64,000 nt of DNA from an uncultured Planctomycetaceae bacterium (lineage in GTDB: Bacteria > Planctomycetota > Planctomycetia > Planctomycetales > Planctomycetaceae). Position numbers and translations under genes: made by a program. Each line of letters starts with the position of its first letter. Position 1 is the stretch's first letter. Where the stretch lies: assembly GCA_903858815.1 (NCBI GenBank), contig CAIOKE010000326.1, positions 1 through 64,000 on the forward strand, read 5' to 3'. This document shows, piece by piece, positions 18,141 through 27,728 of the stretch. Under the pieces are notes generated by a model. The model did no database searches, was not told where the DNA came from, and was given only the letters and a program-made list of their open reading frames with translations.

Positions 18141-19124
18141 ATGGGTACAGCTAAAGCCAAACCGATCGACAAGTCTCAGGTTTGTCGTCGCCTGGTGCAG
18201 TCGCTGCACAAACTGTACGGTAAGTCTGTTCCAGCATCGCGCCAGGAGTCAGTTCTGGATACCATGCTGTTTGCGGTTTGCCTTGAGGACAACCGCTGGG
18301 AACAGGCTGATGCCGGTCTGAAGCGTCTGAATGCCTCCTTCTTTGATCTGAATGAAATCCGGGTGAGTTCGGTTACTGAGCTGGAGCGTGCATTAGAGGG
18401 ATTATCGCAGCCGGACTGGAAGGGCGTGCGGATTCGGGCGATATTGCGGCATGTTTTCGAGGGCACCTACACCTTCGAGTTTGAAAAGCTGCGCAGAATG
18501 ACTCTTGAGCAGGCCATTAAAGCGCTCAAGAAAATTCAGGAACTCAGTCCCTTCGTTCGGGATTATGTTCTGCATGAAATTCTGGGCAATCATGTTGTGT
18601 GTCTTGATAATCTGATGCTTACGGCGGCTCGCTGGCTGGGTCTTGTCTCAGCGACTGCTGACATTAATGAGGCTTCTGAATCACTGAAGACGGTTGTCAG
18701 AAAATCGGAGGTTTCCGAGTTCTGTCATCTGCTGAAGTGTCTGTCGACGGATCCGAAGTTCGTGGATCGACTGTCTGAGCCTTTGGATCGTGCGTATACG
18801 ATGGCGGACGTTGCGGAACGAATTGTCGAACTGCAGTCGCCGAAGCCTGCTCCGAAGCCAGTCCCGGTGAGTGATCCCAAGCCTCAGGTTCAAAAGCCGG
18901 CCAAAGCGGTGGGATCGACCGAAAAGGGTGCCGTGAAAAAGAAACCGGCCCCTGCGGGGAAGGGTGCAGTAACTGGTGCAAAAGCGGCATCAGGGAAGGC
19001 TGCTGCGGGTGCGGGGAAGGCTGCTGCGGGTTCGGGGAAGGCTGCCGTTGCGCCGTCGAAGGGAAGCAGTTCTGCGGGCAAATCTGCCGGGAGTAAGTCG
19101 GCGAGTGGTAAAGGTCGTCGCTGA
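18141..19124 (+). CDS. HhH-GPD/endonuclease III-like protein with H1-like Lys/Ala tail, probably non-catalytic
   Basis: 327 residues. The N-terminal two thirds looks like the helical HhH-GPD fold of endonuclease III: SVLDTMLFAVCLEDNRWEQA matches the first helices, then LSPFVRDYVLHEILG aligns with the LPGVGRKTANVVLNTAFG region, and VVCLDNLMLTAARWLG with the VDTHIFRV region. In this by-eye alignment the catalytic Asp is kept, but the catalytic Lys position is Phe, the HhH glycines are lost, and the four iron-sulfur cysteines are absent. From about residue 245 there is a Lys/Ala/Gly/Pro/Ser-rich tail with GKAAAG repeats, like histone H1 or other DNA-binding tails. It may be a DNA- or RNA-binding structural relative rather than a glycosylase. 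Start MGTAKAKP chosen because AGGAAAC precedes it. The fold assignment needs a profile search. Confidence 0.6.
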   Translation: MGTAKAKPIDKSQVCRRLVQSLHKLYGKSVPASRQESVLDTMLFAVCLEDNRWEQADAGLKRLNASFFDLNEIRVSSVTELERALEGLSQPDWKGVRIRAILRHVFEGTYTFEFEKLRRMTLEQAIKALKKIQELSPFVRDYVLHEILGNHVVCLDNLMLTAARWLGLVSATADINEASESLKTVVRKSEVSEFCHLLKCLSTDPKFVDRLSEPLDRAYTMADVAERIVELQSPKPAPKPVPVSDPKPQVQKPAKAVGSTEKGAVKKKPAPAGKGAVTGAKAASGKAAAGAGKAAAGSGKAAVAPSKGSSSAGKSAGSKSASGKGRR

Positions 19125-19233
19125 GCTGCTGAACGAATTGCCGACTCTGGCAAAGTGAACTCGACAGAAGCCCCACCGCAGTTGATAATGCAGGCAACGG
19201 TCTGCGTTATCTGGAATTTGCAGGTGGGTTGCC

Positions 19234-21609
19234 ATGAAGCTGTATTTTGCCAGCCGTGAACGGCTGTGTGGTTTGAGGGCGGTGGTTTGTGCGCGGGTGT
19301 TTTCCACGCTGCCGATCGCTTCGGTACTACTGCTGTTGCTGTCGTATTGTTCCAGCGTTGAGGCCGTTTTTCCGGCTGTGCTGCAGGACGAGGGCCAGCC
19401 GCCAGCGGACGCCAGTCAGCCTCCTGAGCCACGGGCGCTGAAGGACGAGTCTGAGGCGCTGGACCCGACGAACAAGGATGCGCTGGCCTGGTACATGGCC
19501 GGGCACAAAGCCTTGAAGCGCGGTGATCTGAAGGAGGCAGCGGATGCTTTCGAGAAGTCAGCCGAGGCTGCTCCGGATTCCCCTGTTCCCCTGCGTGCTC
19601 GGGCCATGGTGCTGTTTCGTCTGGGGCGAGCGGCGGATGGCCTCGCCACGGCTGAAACAGCGATGAAGATGGATCCGGACGACTGGCAGACGCGACTGGA
19701 GCTGGCGATTGCATTTTTCCAGAACCGACAGCCTGGTCGTGCGGTGGAGTTGATTGAGCAGGCTGTTGCTTCCCAGTCGTTGAACCGGAAGTCGCTCGAT
19801 TTTGTTCAGTGTCATCAGGTGCGGTCTGCCATTCAGCTGCAGCTGCGGAATACCGGAGCGGCGGCGGACAGTTACGAAGTGATTCTGAATGCCCTTGAGA
19901 AGCCTGAGGACTTTGGTCTGTCGCAGCGCGATCATGCCAATCTGATGAGAAACCGTGCCACGGGTTACGAGCTGACGGGGCGAGTGTTGCTGGAAGCGGG
20001 GCGTACAGCTCAGGCCATTCGTGCCTTTGAAGGGCTCAGTCGTGTTCAGCAGGATCAGCCGGGAGAGCATCACCTGCTGCTGGCTCGCGCGTTGTATCAG
20101 CAGGATAAGCTGGCTGAGTGTGAAAAGAATCTGGATCGTTTTTTTGAGACGGGCAAACGCAGTCGTGAATCGCTTGCGCTGCTGCGGGACCTGTACGAGA
20201 ATTCGTCTCGCAGTGATGCTCTTGCTGATCGCCTGAAGCAGTTGACTGAGGGTGCTTCGCGGAAGTCGGAAGTGCAGTTGTTTCTGGGGCAGTTGCTGCT
20301 TGATCAGGGGCGAGCGAAGGATGCTGGTGATGTCTTTCGTGAAGTGCTGCAGAACAGTGGCGAGGCCGAGGCGAATGTCGGTTTGATTCGCGTGGCGATG
20401 GCCGAGCGTGATCCGGCTGCGGTGCTCAGCTCGCTCAACAAGGCTTCGGCAGCGCGTATTACATTCCGTGAGCTTGTACCTCTGGTTCAGTCTCTGGAGA
20501 CGGCCGAGGAGTTTGGAAAGACATTGATTGCGGAATGTCTGAAGGCTTTTGATGCGGGCGATGCCGAGCTGCAGCCTCTGACGACGTGGTTCTGTGCGGC
20601 GACTGCTGCCGAGCTGGAGATGATGGAGCAGCAGGGGGCGTTGTTGAAGGCGACACTTGAGCTGGAACCGGACCAGGAATTGATGCTGGAAACGCTGGAT
20701 AAGTACGCCGGCGGGCTGCTGGTTGCAGCTGAGTATCAGCAGGCAGCAAGGATCTTCGAGCAGATGTTGGCGCAGCCCGGTCTGCCTGACGGTGTTCGAG
20801 TGAATGCTTTGTTTCGAATTGCGATAGCTTATGGGGCGCTGAAGGATCTGAAGGCTGCGAGGGCAGCGATCAATCAGGCTTTGCAGTTGTTGCCTAATGA
20901 GCCGCAGCTGCTGATGCGACTGGCGGCCATTGAGGCGATGGATGGGAAGCTGGAGGTTGCAGAAGGGATTCTGCTGGGCGCGGTGGCAGCACTGGAGGGG
21001 CGTCGCGAGGAGCGTGGTGAGCTGCTGATTGATGCGAGACTGCAGCTGGCCGGTGTGTATTCACGTCGAGGCCAGTGGGAGAACGCTGCAGAACAGTATG
21101 ATGTTGTGCTGCAGATGGAAGAGGTGCCGAAAGATGTGGTCCGTTCGGTGAAAATGGGTCTCTCAAATGCCCTCGTGCAGGGCGGTGATATGGCTCGCGG
21201 AGAAAAAGTACTGGAGGAAGTGTATCAGGAAGATCCGCAGGATCCGGGTGTGAACAATGATCTGGGTTATCTGTACGCGGATCAGGGCAAGAACCTTGAG
21301 CAGGCCGAGAAGATGATTCGGCTGGCAGTTCAGAATCAACCGGAGAATCCGGCTTATCTGGACAGTCTCGGCTGGGTCCTGTTCCGTCTTGGTCGGAACG
21401 CTGAGGCTCTGGATGTGCTCAAGAAGGCGAATGCCATACCGGACTATCAGGATTCCACTCTGCTGGAGCATCAGGCGGACGTGCATCAGGCTTTGCAGCA
21501 GTCAGACGAGGCGAAGCAGATGTGGCAGAAGGCGGTGGAAGTTGAGGAAAAGGACAGCAGCCCGGATGCAGCTGTGCTGAAGCGTCTGCGGGAAAAGCTT
21601 GGGAAATAG
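19234..21609 (+). CDS. Exported tetratricopeptide repeat protein
   Basis: 791 residues with an N-terminal hydrophobic segment ([18 protein letters not shown]) fitting a signal peptide or membrane anchor. A Pro/Asp-rich linker leads into many TPR units, clearest at [20 protein letters not shown] near 90, VGLIRVA near 390 and [20 protein letters not shown] near 675, followed by [19 protein letters not shown] near 710. The C-terminal set has the tightly spaced [10 protein letters not shown] pattern common in outer-membrane-linked TPR proteins. TPR arrays mediate protein-protein contacts; no enzyme domain is seen. It follows the HhH-GPD-like gene by 109 bases and precedes ruvB by 22, so it may be in the same transcript. 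Confidence 0.85.
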   Translation: MKLYFASRERLCGLRAVVCARVFSTLPIASVLLLLLSYCSSVEAVFPAVLQDEGQPPADASQPPEPRALKDESEALDPTNKDALAWYMAGHKALKRGDLKEAADAFEKSAEAAPDSPVPLRARAMVLFRLGRAADGLATAETAMKMDPDDWQTRLELAIAFFQNRQPGRAVELIEQAVASQSLNRKSLDFVQCHQVRSAIQLQLRNTGAAADSYEVILNALEKPEDFGLSQRDHANLMRNRATGYELTGRVLLEAGRTAQAIRAFEGLSRVQQDQPGEHHLLLARALYQQDKLAECEKNLDRFFETGKRSRESLALLRDLYENSSRSDALADRLKQLTEGASRKSEVQLFLGQLLLDQGRAKDAGDVFREVLQNSGEAEANVGLIRVAMAERDPAAVLSSLNKASAARITFRELVPLVQSLETAEEFGKTLIAECLKAFDAGDAELQPLTTWFCAATAAELEMMEQQGALLKATLELEPDQELMLETLDKYAGGLLVAAEYQQAARIFEQMLAQPGLPDGVRVNALFRIAIAYGALKDLKAARAAINQALQLLPNEPQLLMRLAAIEAMDGKLEVAEGILLGAVAALEGRREERGELLIDARLQLAGVYSRRGQWENAAEQYDVVLQMEEVPKDVVRSVKMGLSNALVQGGDMARGEKVLEEVYQEDPQDPGVNNDLGYLYADQGKNLEQAEKMIRLAVQNQPENPAYLDSLGWVLFRLGRNAEALDVLKKANAIPDYQDSTLLEHQADVHQALQQSDEAKQMWQKAVEVEEKDSSPDAAVLKRLREKLGK

Positions 21610-21631
21610 TGCAAACGCAGACAGGGGGCCG

Positions 21632-22726
21632 ATGATGGCCAGAAAAACGACAATCACCAGTCCTGGCGATGATGATGAACCACTGCCGGGGCCTGTCCCC
21701 GCGGGTGGTGGCAGCAGCGGGGAGCAGGAGCAGCTTGACGACGAGCTGCGGCCGTCACGACTTGTGGATGTGGTGGGCCAGCGCGATGTTGTTGAGCGGC
21801 TGATGATTCTGCTGGAGGCTACAAAGAAGCGTCGTGAACCGTTGGGACATCTGCTGCTGGATGGTCCTCCGGGGCTGGGTAAGACGACTCTGGCAACGGT
21901 GATTCCGCGGGAACTGGGCACGGATATTCAGATCACAGCCGGACCATCACTGAATGCTCCGAAGGATCTGCTGCCGTACCTGACGAATGCCAGTCACGGC
22001 AGTGTGCTGTTTATCGATGAAATTCATCGAATGCCTCCGGCGGTCGAGGAGTTTATCTATCCGGCGATGGAAGACTTTCGAGTGGACATCACTCTGGGTG
22101 AAGGTCTGAACGCGCGGACCATCAACATGAAGCTGCAGCACTTCACTGTGATCGGCGCTACGACTCGCAGTGGCATGTTGACAGCCCCGCTGCGGGATCG
22201 TTTCGTGAACCGCGAACACCTCGACTTTTACACGCAGCAGGAACTGGCGACCATCATTCTGAGAAATTCAGGGAAGCTGCGTACGCATATGGAAGCGGCG
22301 GCTGCAGACGAGATCGCCATGCGTTCTCGTGGTACACCTCGCAAAGCCAATAACTGGCTCCGCTGGACGCGAGATTTTGCGGATGCCCGTGCTGACGGAC
22401 GAATTACTCTGGAAGTGGCCCGAGCGGCACTGAAGATGAAGGGTGTTGATGAGGCGGGGCTGGAAGAACAGGACCGTCGATATCTTGAAACCATCATCAG
22501 TGTGTTTGGTGGTGGTCCGGCCGGAGTTCAGGCGATTGGCCACACGATGAATATCCCGGCGGACACGCTGGAGGACGAGGTGGAGCCGTTCCTGCTTCGC
22601 GAGGGTTTTATTCAGAGAACGCCACGAGGAAGGACCATCACGGCGCGGGCTCTGGCGCATCTTGGAGCCGTGGACAAAGCCATGGGGCGCAAGTCAGCAC
22701 CGCGAGACCGCCCGTCGCTGTTCTGA
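21632..22726 (+). CDS. ruvB: Holliday junction branch migration helicase RuvB
   Basis: AAA+ motor of the RuvAB branch migration complex, 364 residues. The family opening is kept as [19 protein letters not shown]. Walker A is GPPGLGKTT near 79, Walker B is LFIDEIHR near 128, and the sensor/arginine-finger region is [17 protein letters not shown] near 180. The C-terminal winged helix contains [16 protein letters not shown] and ends [17 protein letters not shown]. Start is ATG 21632 or the adjacent ATG 21635; AGGGGG upstream favours the second slightly. The N-terminal extension of about 30 Gly/Pro/acidic residues is longer than usual. ruvA and ruvC are not nearby. It converges on gcvT. Confidence 0.95.
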   Translation: MMARKTTITSPGDDDEPLPGPVPAGGGSSGEQEQLDDELRPSRLVDVVGQRDVVERLMILLEATKKRREPLGHLLLDGPPGLGKTTLATVIPRELGTDIQITAGPSLNAPKDLLPYLTNASHGSVLFIDEIHRMPPAVEEFIYPAMEDFRVDITLGEGLNARTINMKLQHFTVIGATTRSGMLTAPLRDRFVNREHLDFYTQQELATIILRNSGKLRTHMEAAAADEIAMRSRGTPRKANNWLRWTRDFADARADGRITLEVARAALKMKGVDEAGLEEQDRRYLETIISVFGGGPAGVQAIGHTMNIPADTLEDEVEPFLLREGFIQRTPRGRTITARALAHLGAVDKAMGRKSAPRDRPSLF

Positions 22727-22748
22727 TCAGTCGCAAACACAGAGGTGC

Positions 22749-23843
22749 TCAGCCGGCACGACGATAAAAGGGAAGAGGCGTCGTTCTGGCCGAGACTCGG
22801 CTGCCACGAATATCCACCTCAACATTCAGCCCTGGTTCCTGCAGCTCTGCAGGTATCAATGCCATGGCGATGACCTGTTGCAGAGTCGGTGAGAACGTGC
22901 CTGAAGTGACGGTACCGATGGAGTGGTCACCGGACAACACGACACTGTTTTCTCGGGCGATTCTGCGACCCTCAAGGATCAAACCGACGCGGCGCAGCTT
23001 CGGCCCATCCCGACGGATCTGTTCGAGGGCCGCTTTGCCGCAGAAGTCCTGTTTGTCGAAATGCACGGCGAAGCCGAGTCCGACAGACAGGGGATCGATC
23101 TGTTCTGACAGCTCATGGCCATACAGCGGCATCGCTGCTTCCAGTCTGAGTGTATCGCGACATCCGAGACCTGCGGGATTGATACTGAAATCACGACCGA
23201 CATCCAGCAGCCGTTGCCATACAGTCTCAGCATCCTGAGCCGGAATCGTCAGCTCAAACCCATCTTCGCCGGTGTATCCGGTTCGGGACATCAGACATTC
23301 GTCTCCGGAAGGTCCCCGGAACGCAGCACAGGTGTAGTACTTCAGTGCGCTGGCGGAAGGCAGTCCGAAGGCCTGCAGGATACGGGCGGCGTGAGGTCCC
23401 TGAATGGCCAGCATGGCTGTCCGGGTGGTGACATCTGCCAGCTGGACGGCAGCATAACCGGCGGTGTGCTCAAACCACTCCAGCAGTTTCAGGCGGTTGG
23501 AGGCATTGACCACAAGTTCCCAGTGAGCGTCGAGGCGATACACCAGAATATCGTCGAGGATGCCACCCTCATGGTTGCAGACAAGGGCATAGCGCACCTG
23601 TCCTGCTCGCATGCGGCTCACGTCGATCGTGACAAGTCGATTGAGAAATTCGGTTGCGAACGGTCCGGCAAGACTGAGTCGCCCCATGTGGGAGATATCA
23701 AACAGGCCCGCTGCCGCTCGGACGGCAAGGTGTTCTTCAACGATCGAAGTGTACTGAACCGGCATTTCCCAGCCGGCAAATTCCACCATGCGTCCGTGAT
23801 TCTGCTGATGCCATCTGCCGAGCGGTGTAATGAGCATGCTCAT
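22749..23843 (-). CDS. gcvT: Glycine cleavage system T protein (aminomethyltransferase)
   Basis: Transfers the methylene group of aminomethylated H protein to tetrahydrofolate, releasing ammonia. 364 residues, the normal size. The opening TPLGRWHQQNHGRMVEFAGWEMPVQY is typical, followed by AAAGLFDISHMGR, LDDILVYR, and TGYTGEDGFEL, then NPAGLGCRDTLRLEAAMPLYGHEL. The C-terminal barrel has GTVTSGTFSPTL. Its ATG overlaps the stop of the upstream secreted-protein gene by four bases (ATGA), implying translational coupling. The other glycine cleavage genes (gcvH, gcvP) are not in the window. Confidence 0.95.
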   Translation of the reverse strand: MSMLITPLGRWHQQNHGRMVEFAGWEMPVQYTSIVEEHLAVRAAAGLFDISHMGRLSLAGPFATEFLNRLVTIDVSRMRAGQVRYALVCNHEGGILDDILVYRLDAHWELVVNASNRLKLLEWFEHTAGYAAVQLADVTTRTAMLAIQGPHAARILQAFGLPSASALKYYTCAAFRGPSGDECLMSRTGYTGEDGFELTIPAQDAETVWQRLLDVGRDFSINPAGLGCRDTLRLEAAMPLYGHELSEQIDPLSVGLGFAVHFDKQDFCGKAALEQIRRDGPKLRRVGLILEGRRIARENSVVLSGDHSIGTVTSGTFSPTLQQVIAMALIPAELQEPGLNVEVDIRGSRVSARTTPLPFYRRAG

Positions 23844-24343
23844 CGCCGAATTCGCTGCTCGGGCTGTGCTGGCCGCATGGTGGCCCGACCGCTCACGGTG
23901 CCGGGCTGCTGCATGGCAGGCGTGGCTCGCCAGGCAATGGGCTGAACTGGCTTTGCAGTGACAGCATCACCGCTGCGGGGAATTGTCAGCGGGGCATTCT
24001 GTGAGCGGATATGCGGCTGACCTTCGAGGTAGTTGCCTCGGTAGCGATTCCAGAATTGCTGCGAGTAGGGCATCCCCATGGGAGATCCCCAGCCACTGGC
24101 GATTTGAGCCTGCGCCGCCACGTGTTTGTAGTTGTACGGGCGAAAGCTGGCGTAGCCACCGTAAGCCGGGTAGCGTTGAAAATGTCCGTGGATCCAGGTG
24201 TCCTGCTGGTCGAACGGATAAAGATCGACGCCCGAGCTGGCGCCGCTGGACCACGCCATTGGTTCGGCATACATCATCTGAGCCGCTGCATCAGCAGATG
24301 CCAGCAGCAGTATGAACAATGTCAGACAGCAGTTTCTGACCAT
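23840..24343 (-). CDS. Small secreted Tyr/Pro-rich protein of unknown function
   Basis: 167 residues with a clear signal peptide (CCLTLFILLLASADAAAQ). The mature part is rich in Tyr, Pro, Gln and Gly (YPFDQQDTWIHGHFQRYPAYGGYASFRPYNYKHV). No enzyme motif is recognised. A strong GGGAGGGAG ribosome-binding site lies just upstream of the ATG. It overlaps gcvT by four bases, although the two products have no obvious link. The FRPYNYKH segment resembles FRYPNYSYRAPW in the divergently oriented gene at 24674, hinting at a common family of planctomycete surface or matrix proteins. Confidence 0.75.
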   Translation of the reverse strand: MVRNCCLTLFILLLASADAAAQMMYAEPMAWSSGASSGVDLYPFDQQDTWIHGHFQRYPAYGGYASFRPYNYKHVAAQAQIASGWGSPMGMPYSQQFWNRYRGNYLEGQPHIRSQNAPLTIPRSGDAVTAKPVQPIAWRATPAMQQPGTVSGRATMRPAQPEQRIRR

Positions 24344-24673
24344 GGACTCCCTCCCTGTGATCGCAGCCCGTATTCCATGCTGATGCTAAAACAGTTGCCT
24401 GTGCTGCGACACTTTCGGTTCATCGGGTCGGGTTTTGCGGCGGCTTGCTGGATCCTGAGAAAATGGTTGTGTTATCAGAGCGTTTTTTGCGAACAGCTTT
24501 CGAGAACTGACTGATCGTCAAACTTTAACCCTTTGGCGGGCGGAAGATTTTCTGAATTCGTGGGGATTTTTCCGGCTTCGCCTGAAACCGGTGGTATAGA
24601 GGAGTGTGGGGTTCTGTTGATGGCGTGTGTCGGCGTTATTTGCGACGTTCAGCGGTTTGTAAGGAGATTGCAG
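24344..24673. other. Divergent intergenic region between two secreted-protein genes
   Basis: 330 bases that must carry promoters in both directions. On the plus strand a TGGTATAGA near 24592-24600 resembles an extended -10 box without a good -35. Strong ribosome-binding sites flank both genes. No ORF or repeat of note was seen. Confidence 0.5.
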
Positions 24674-25084
24674 ATGAAACCTGGCATTTGTGCGGTACGG
24701 CGGAGCCTGAAATCGATGCTGTTCGTGATGTTGTCTGTAATCGGTCTTGATGGGGTTGTGGCGGGCGACTGCGGCTGTCGCCGCCCAACGCCTTTCGCGT
24801 CGGTTGTGGCACCGGCCTTTCTGCCGACCCCGGTGCTGATGCCGGGATGTCCCTGTGCCGGTGGTCTGCAGCTGGCCGTTCCTGGCAGCCTCTGGATGTC
24901 ACCAGGTGGCTGGGCTACCGAGCCGTATCCTGGATTCCATGGCGTGACATCGCTGCCTGCTGTTCCAGCATGGCCGGGGTCATTGACGGATGGGGGCGTT
25001 CATTTTCGTTACCCGAACTATTCGTATCGTGCACCGTGGAACCACCCTGGCCCGGCCGCTCCTCGGGTCAATATTGTCTGGTGA
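24674..25084 (+). CDS. Small secreted Pro/Cys-rich protein of unknown function
   Basis: 136 residues. A signal peptide (KSMLFVMLSVIGLDGVVAG) precedes a CGCRRP segment and a Pro/Gly/Trp-rich mature chain that ends VHFRYPNYSYRAPWNHPGP. Two short cysteine groups (CGC and CPC) could bind metal or form disulfides. The ATG at 24674 follows AAGGAG at good spacing; the frame upstream is open but lacks a better start. It resembles the divergently transcribed protein at 23840-24343 in composition and in the FRxYNY-type motif. Confidence 0.7.
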   Translation: MKPGICAVRRSLKSMLFVMLSVIGLDGVVAGDCGCRRPTPFASVVAPAFLPTPVLMPGCPCAGGLQLAVPGSLWMSPGGWATEPYPGFHGVTSLPAVPAWPGSLTDGGVHFRYPNYSYRAPWNHPGPAAPRVNIVW

Positions 25085-25407
25085 TACAGAGATTCGGCAG
25101 CTTTTGCCGGCAGGCAGAAGACTTCTCGAGAGCGGTTGGATGCGTCATCCGGCAGAATAGCGTTACACATTTCCCAGTTTGCCAGACCGGTACGACTGTC
25201 GAAATTCGAACCTGAAGTCGGCGGGTATACCTGCATCTGCGGGCACCGACTCGACGATACTCCCTCCGCCCTGTTGGCTGTTTTTCTGCATTGACTGCAG
25301 GCGATTTTTCGGTTCATGGACGTGTCCGAACGATCTGCCGACGTGGAAAAAAGGCCGATTTGCTGTCAGTAATGACGGCAGGGTGCGACACGGAAGGAGC
25401 ATCGCGA
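25085..25407. other. Spacer before the secretin gene, no gene recognised
   Basis: 323 bases. A CGGCA/TGCCG hairpin lies near 25097-25112 just after the preceding gene, without a T run. A TTGACT element near 25292 lacks a good -10 partner. GGAAGGAG at 25392-25399 is the ribosome-binding site for the secretin gene. Confidence 0.5.
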
Positions 25408-27663
25408 ATGTCAGTCAATTGGTGTTGTCCGCACTTTCTGATGCGAATGCATCAGGAAGCCGTCAGGTGTGGCCTGTGGGCCTGCCTGTCAGCGGCATTT
25501 CTTCTGCCGCTGCAGTCGGCAACGGTTCTGGCTGTTCAGCCACCGGCAGGGGGGAACCTGCGTCTGGAGATGCCCGAGGTTTCGGGGCGTGTGGATGCGT
25601 CTCTCAGTCCCAATTTCAATCAGTTGCTGAAACCCGAGTATCATCTTGAGATCGAGCGTCATCACAGCCGTCTGATTATTACGAACAAGCGAGTTCGTCG
25701 AATTGCGGTCAGCGATGCGGAAGTGGCGAACTACGTTCAGTATTCGGAAAACGAGATCAGCATTCTGGCCCTGTCACTTGGTCGCACAGATCTGACGCTG
25801 TGGTTCGAGGACGAGACAACGCCGACGCTGTACGAGATTACGGTCGTTCGAGATGCCAGCCTTGAAGAACAGCGAACGATTGACTTCGGCAAACTGGAGC
25901 GGCGAATTCGCATTCTGTATCCGAATTCCAACGTGGCTCTGATTCCCATCGGTGCTCAGGTGATCGTGCGTGGTACAGCGTATGACGGTGAAGAAGCCCA
26001 GAATATTCTGCAGGTCGTTCGAACGGAAGTGATTCGATCACTGCGTAATGCTTCGAATGATGATGGCGGACTGGCAGGGGGACTTGCCGGGCTTGGTGGT
26101 GCCGGGTTGAACGGTGCGGGTGGTGGAGGTGGGGGCGGTAACGGTCAGAACCGGGGATTTCGAGATATCGTCATCAACGAGCTTGTTGTTCCGGGCGAAT
26201 ACAACATTTCGCTGCGGGTGATTGTGGCCGAGGTCAATCGGTCTGAGTTGAAGAATGCCGGGGTGGACTGGCGGATGTTGTTTGGCAGCGGTCGTAACAG
26301 TATTGGATCAACGCTGGGGGCCGGATCAGGGGCAACGCTCAGCGGCATTTTTGAAAACGGCGAGATCAGTATCTTCATCTCGTGGCTGAAGTCGAATGGT
26401 ACGATCAAGCTGCTGGCAGAGCCTCGTCTTACGGTTCTGAGTGGAACGGGTGCCAGTATTCTGGCGGGTGGTGAGTTTGCAGTTCCGTCGATCATCGGAT
26501 TGGGGGGCGGACAGCAGACCAGCTTCCGTGGTTTTGGTACCAGTCTGGTTGTAACTCCGACGGTCATCGATCGTGACCTGATCCGGATGCAGGTTGTGCC
26601 TGAATTCAGTCAGACGACAACTGCGAATACTGTGAATGGGATTCCGGGAACGAATGTCAAACGGGTGCAGACGACTGTGGAACTGCGTGAAGGTCAGACG
26701 TTTGCAATCGGCGGCTTGATTTCCAATCAGACGCTGACTGAAGTCAGTCATGTGCCGCTGCTGGGCGATATTCCCTGGATTGGTCCGCGAGTTTTTCAGT
26801 CGAAGAAGGCATCACAGGTCGAGACAGAGCTGCTGGTGCTTGTGTCTCCGGAAATTGTTCGTCCGTATGATGCGGATGATGTTCCGCCGATGCCTGGCTT
26901 CAATGTGACTCAGCCTACGGATGATGATCTGTGGGCTCGTGGTCAGACTGAAGGAACACCGGATCACAATGTTTATCAGCTGGCACCGTATGGCAGTGGC
27001 GAGATGCGGGGTATTCCGCAGGGCTACAGTCTGGAGGCTGGTGTGCCGGCAGGGCCTCAGCCCACGGCCGGATTTGGTGGTTACCCTGGTGGCTATGCCG
27101 GAGGGTTTGGTAATCCCCAGATGATGGCACCCTATGGCGCCTGGGGACAGCCGATGATGATGGATCCGGGTAGTTCCGGCATGCCAATGCAGCCAATGAT
27201 GATGCCTGGTGATCCTGCAGGTGTACCGGGTGGATACATGATGCCGGGGATGGCTCCCGGCAATTTCCAGGGCGGGATGCCGGGCGCAGGACCAGGTGGA
27301 ATGTCGGGCATGCCGATGCAGCCTGGATATCAGGGCGTTCCAATGCAGCCTGGATATCAGGGAGTTCCGGGTGGAGCCGGTCAGGAGTATCCTGGTGGCC
27401 CGCCTGCGGGGCAGGGTATGGCAGCTCCTCAGGATCTGACAATTCCGGAACCTGGTATGGAGCAGCCGCAGAGCATTCCTCAGGATGCACCGATGCCGAC
27501 GCCGGATTCCATTTCAACTCAGACGCGTCGAGATCAGACGCGTGTGCCTGCAGGCCGACAGTCGATGTTTGCGGGTTGGAGAAACGGTGTGCAGCGGAAT
27601 CGTGAGTCCCGCCCTGTTTCGGGGGATGGAGTGCGACCTGCCGGCTGGAAAGCCAATCGTTGA
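25408..27663 (+). CDS. CpaC/RcpA-like outer-membrane secretin with Met/Gly/Pro-rich tail
   Basis: Outer-membrane pore-forming secretin of the pilus/type II superfamily, 751 residues. An uncleaved-looking N-terminus ends in a hydrophobic segment and signal cleavage region (LLPLQSATVLAVQP). A pilus-assembly N domain (LEIERHHSRLIITNKRVRRIAV) and a BON-like region (about 150-210) precede a Gly-rich stretch and the secretin core (about 250-480), with VAEVNRSELKNAGVDWR and the VPLLGDIPWIGPRVFQSK motif diagnostic of secretins. After LLVLVSPEIVRP comes a 250-residue low-complexity tail of MMPG, GYPGGYAGGFG and twice-repeated MQPGYQGVP units. ATG at 25408 follows GGAAGGAG. The next gene, a lipoprotein 65 bases on, may be its partner. 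Tad ATPase and inner-membrane genes are not nearby. Confidence 0.9.
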   Translation: MSVNWCCPHFLMRMHQEAVRCGLWACLSAAFLLPLQSATVLAVQPPAGGNLRLEMPEVSGRVDASLSPNFNQLLKPEYHLEIERHHSRLIITNKRVRRIAVSDAEVANYVQYSENEISILALSLGRTDLTLWFEDETTPTLYEITVVRDASLEEQRTIDFGKLERRIRILYPNSNVALIPIGAQVIVRGTAYDGEEAQNILQVVRTEVIRSLRNASNDDGGLAGGLAGLGGAGLNGAGGGGGGGNGQNRGFRDIVINELVVPGEYNISLRVIVAEVNRSELKNAGVDWRMLFGSGRNSIGSTLGAGSGATLSGIFENGEISIFISWLKSNGTIKLLAEPRLTVLSGTGASILAGGEFAVPSIIGLGGGQQTSFRGFGTSLVVTPTVIDRDLIRMQVVPEFSQTTTANTVNGIPGTNVKRVQTTVELREGQTFAIGGLISNQTLTEVSHVPLLGDIPWIGPRVFQSKKASQVETELLVLVSPEIVRPYDADDVPPMPGFNVTQPTDDDLWARGQTEGTPDHNVYQLAPYGSGEMRGIPQGYSLEAGVPAGPQPTAGFGGYPGGYAGGFGNPQMMAPYGAWGQPMMMDPGSSGMPMQPMMMPGDPAGVPGGYMMPGMAPGNFQGGMPGAGPGGMSGMPMQPGYQGVPMQPGYQGVPGGAGQEYPGGPPAGQGMAAPQDLTIPEPGMEQPQSIPQDAPMPTPDSISTQTRRDQTRVPAGRQSMFAGWRNGVQRNRESRPVSGDGVRPAGWKANR
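27316..27369 (+). repeat. Two 27-base tandem repeats inside the secretin gene
   Basis: Two near-identical units each encode MQPGYQGVP in the low-complexity tail. They differ at a few third positions. Recent slippage duplication is likely. Confidence 0.7.
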
Positions 27664-27728
27664 AGAAAACGAGTTCTGTCACCTGCGGAATTCGCGGCCG
27701 ATGCTGAGCGTGTCTGGAAGGACGGGTT

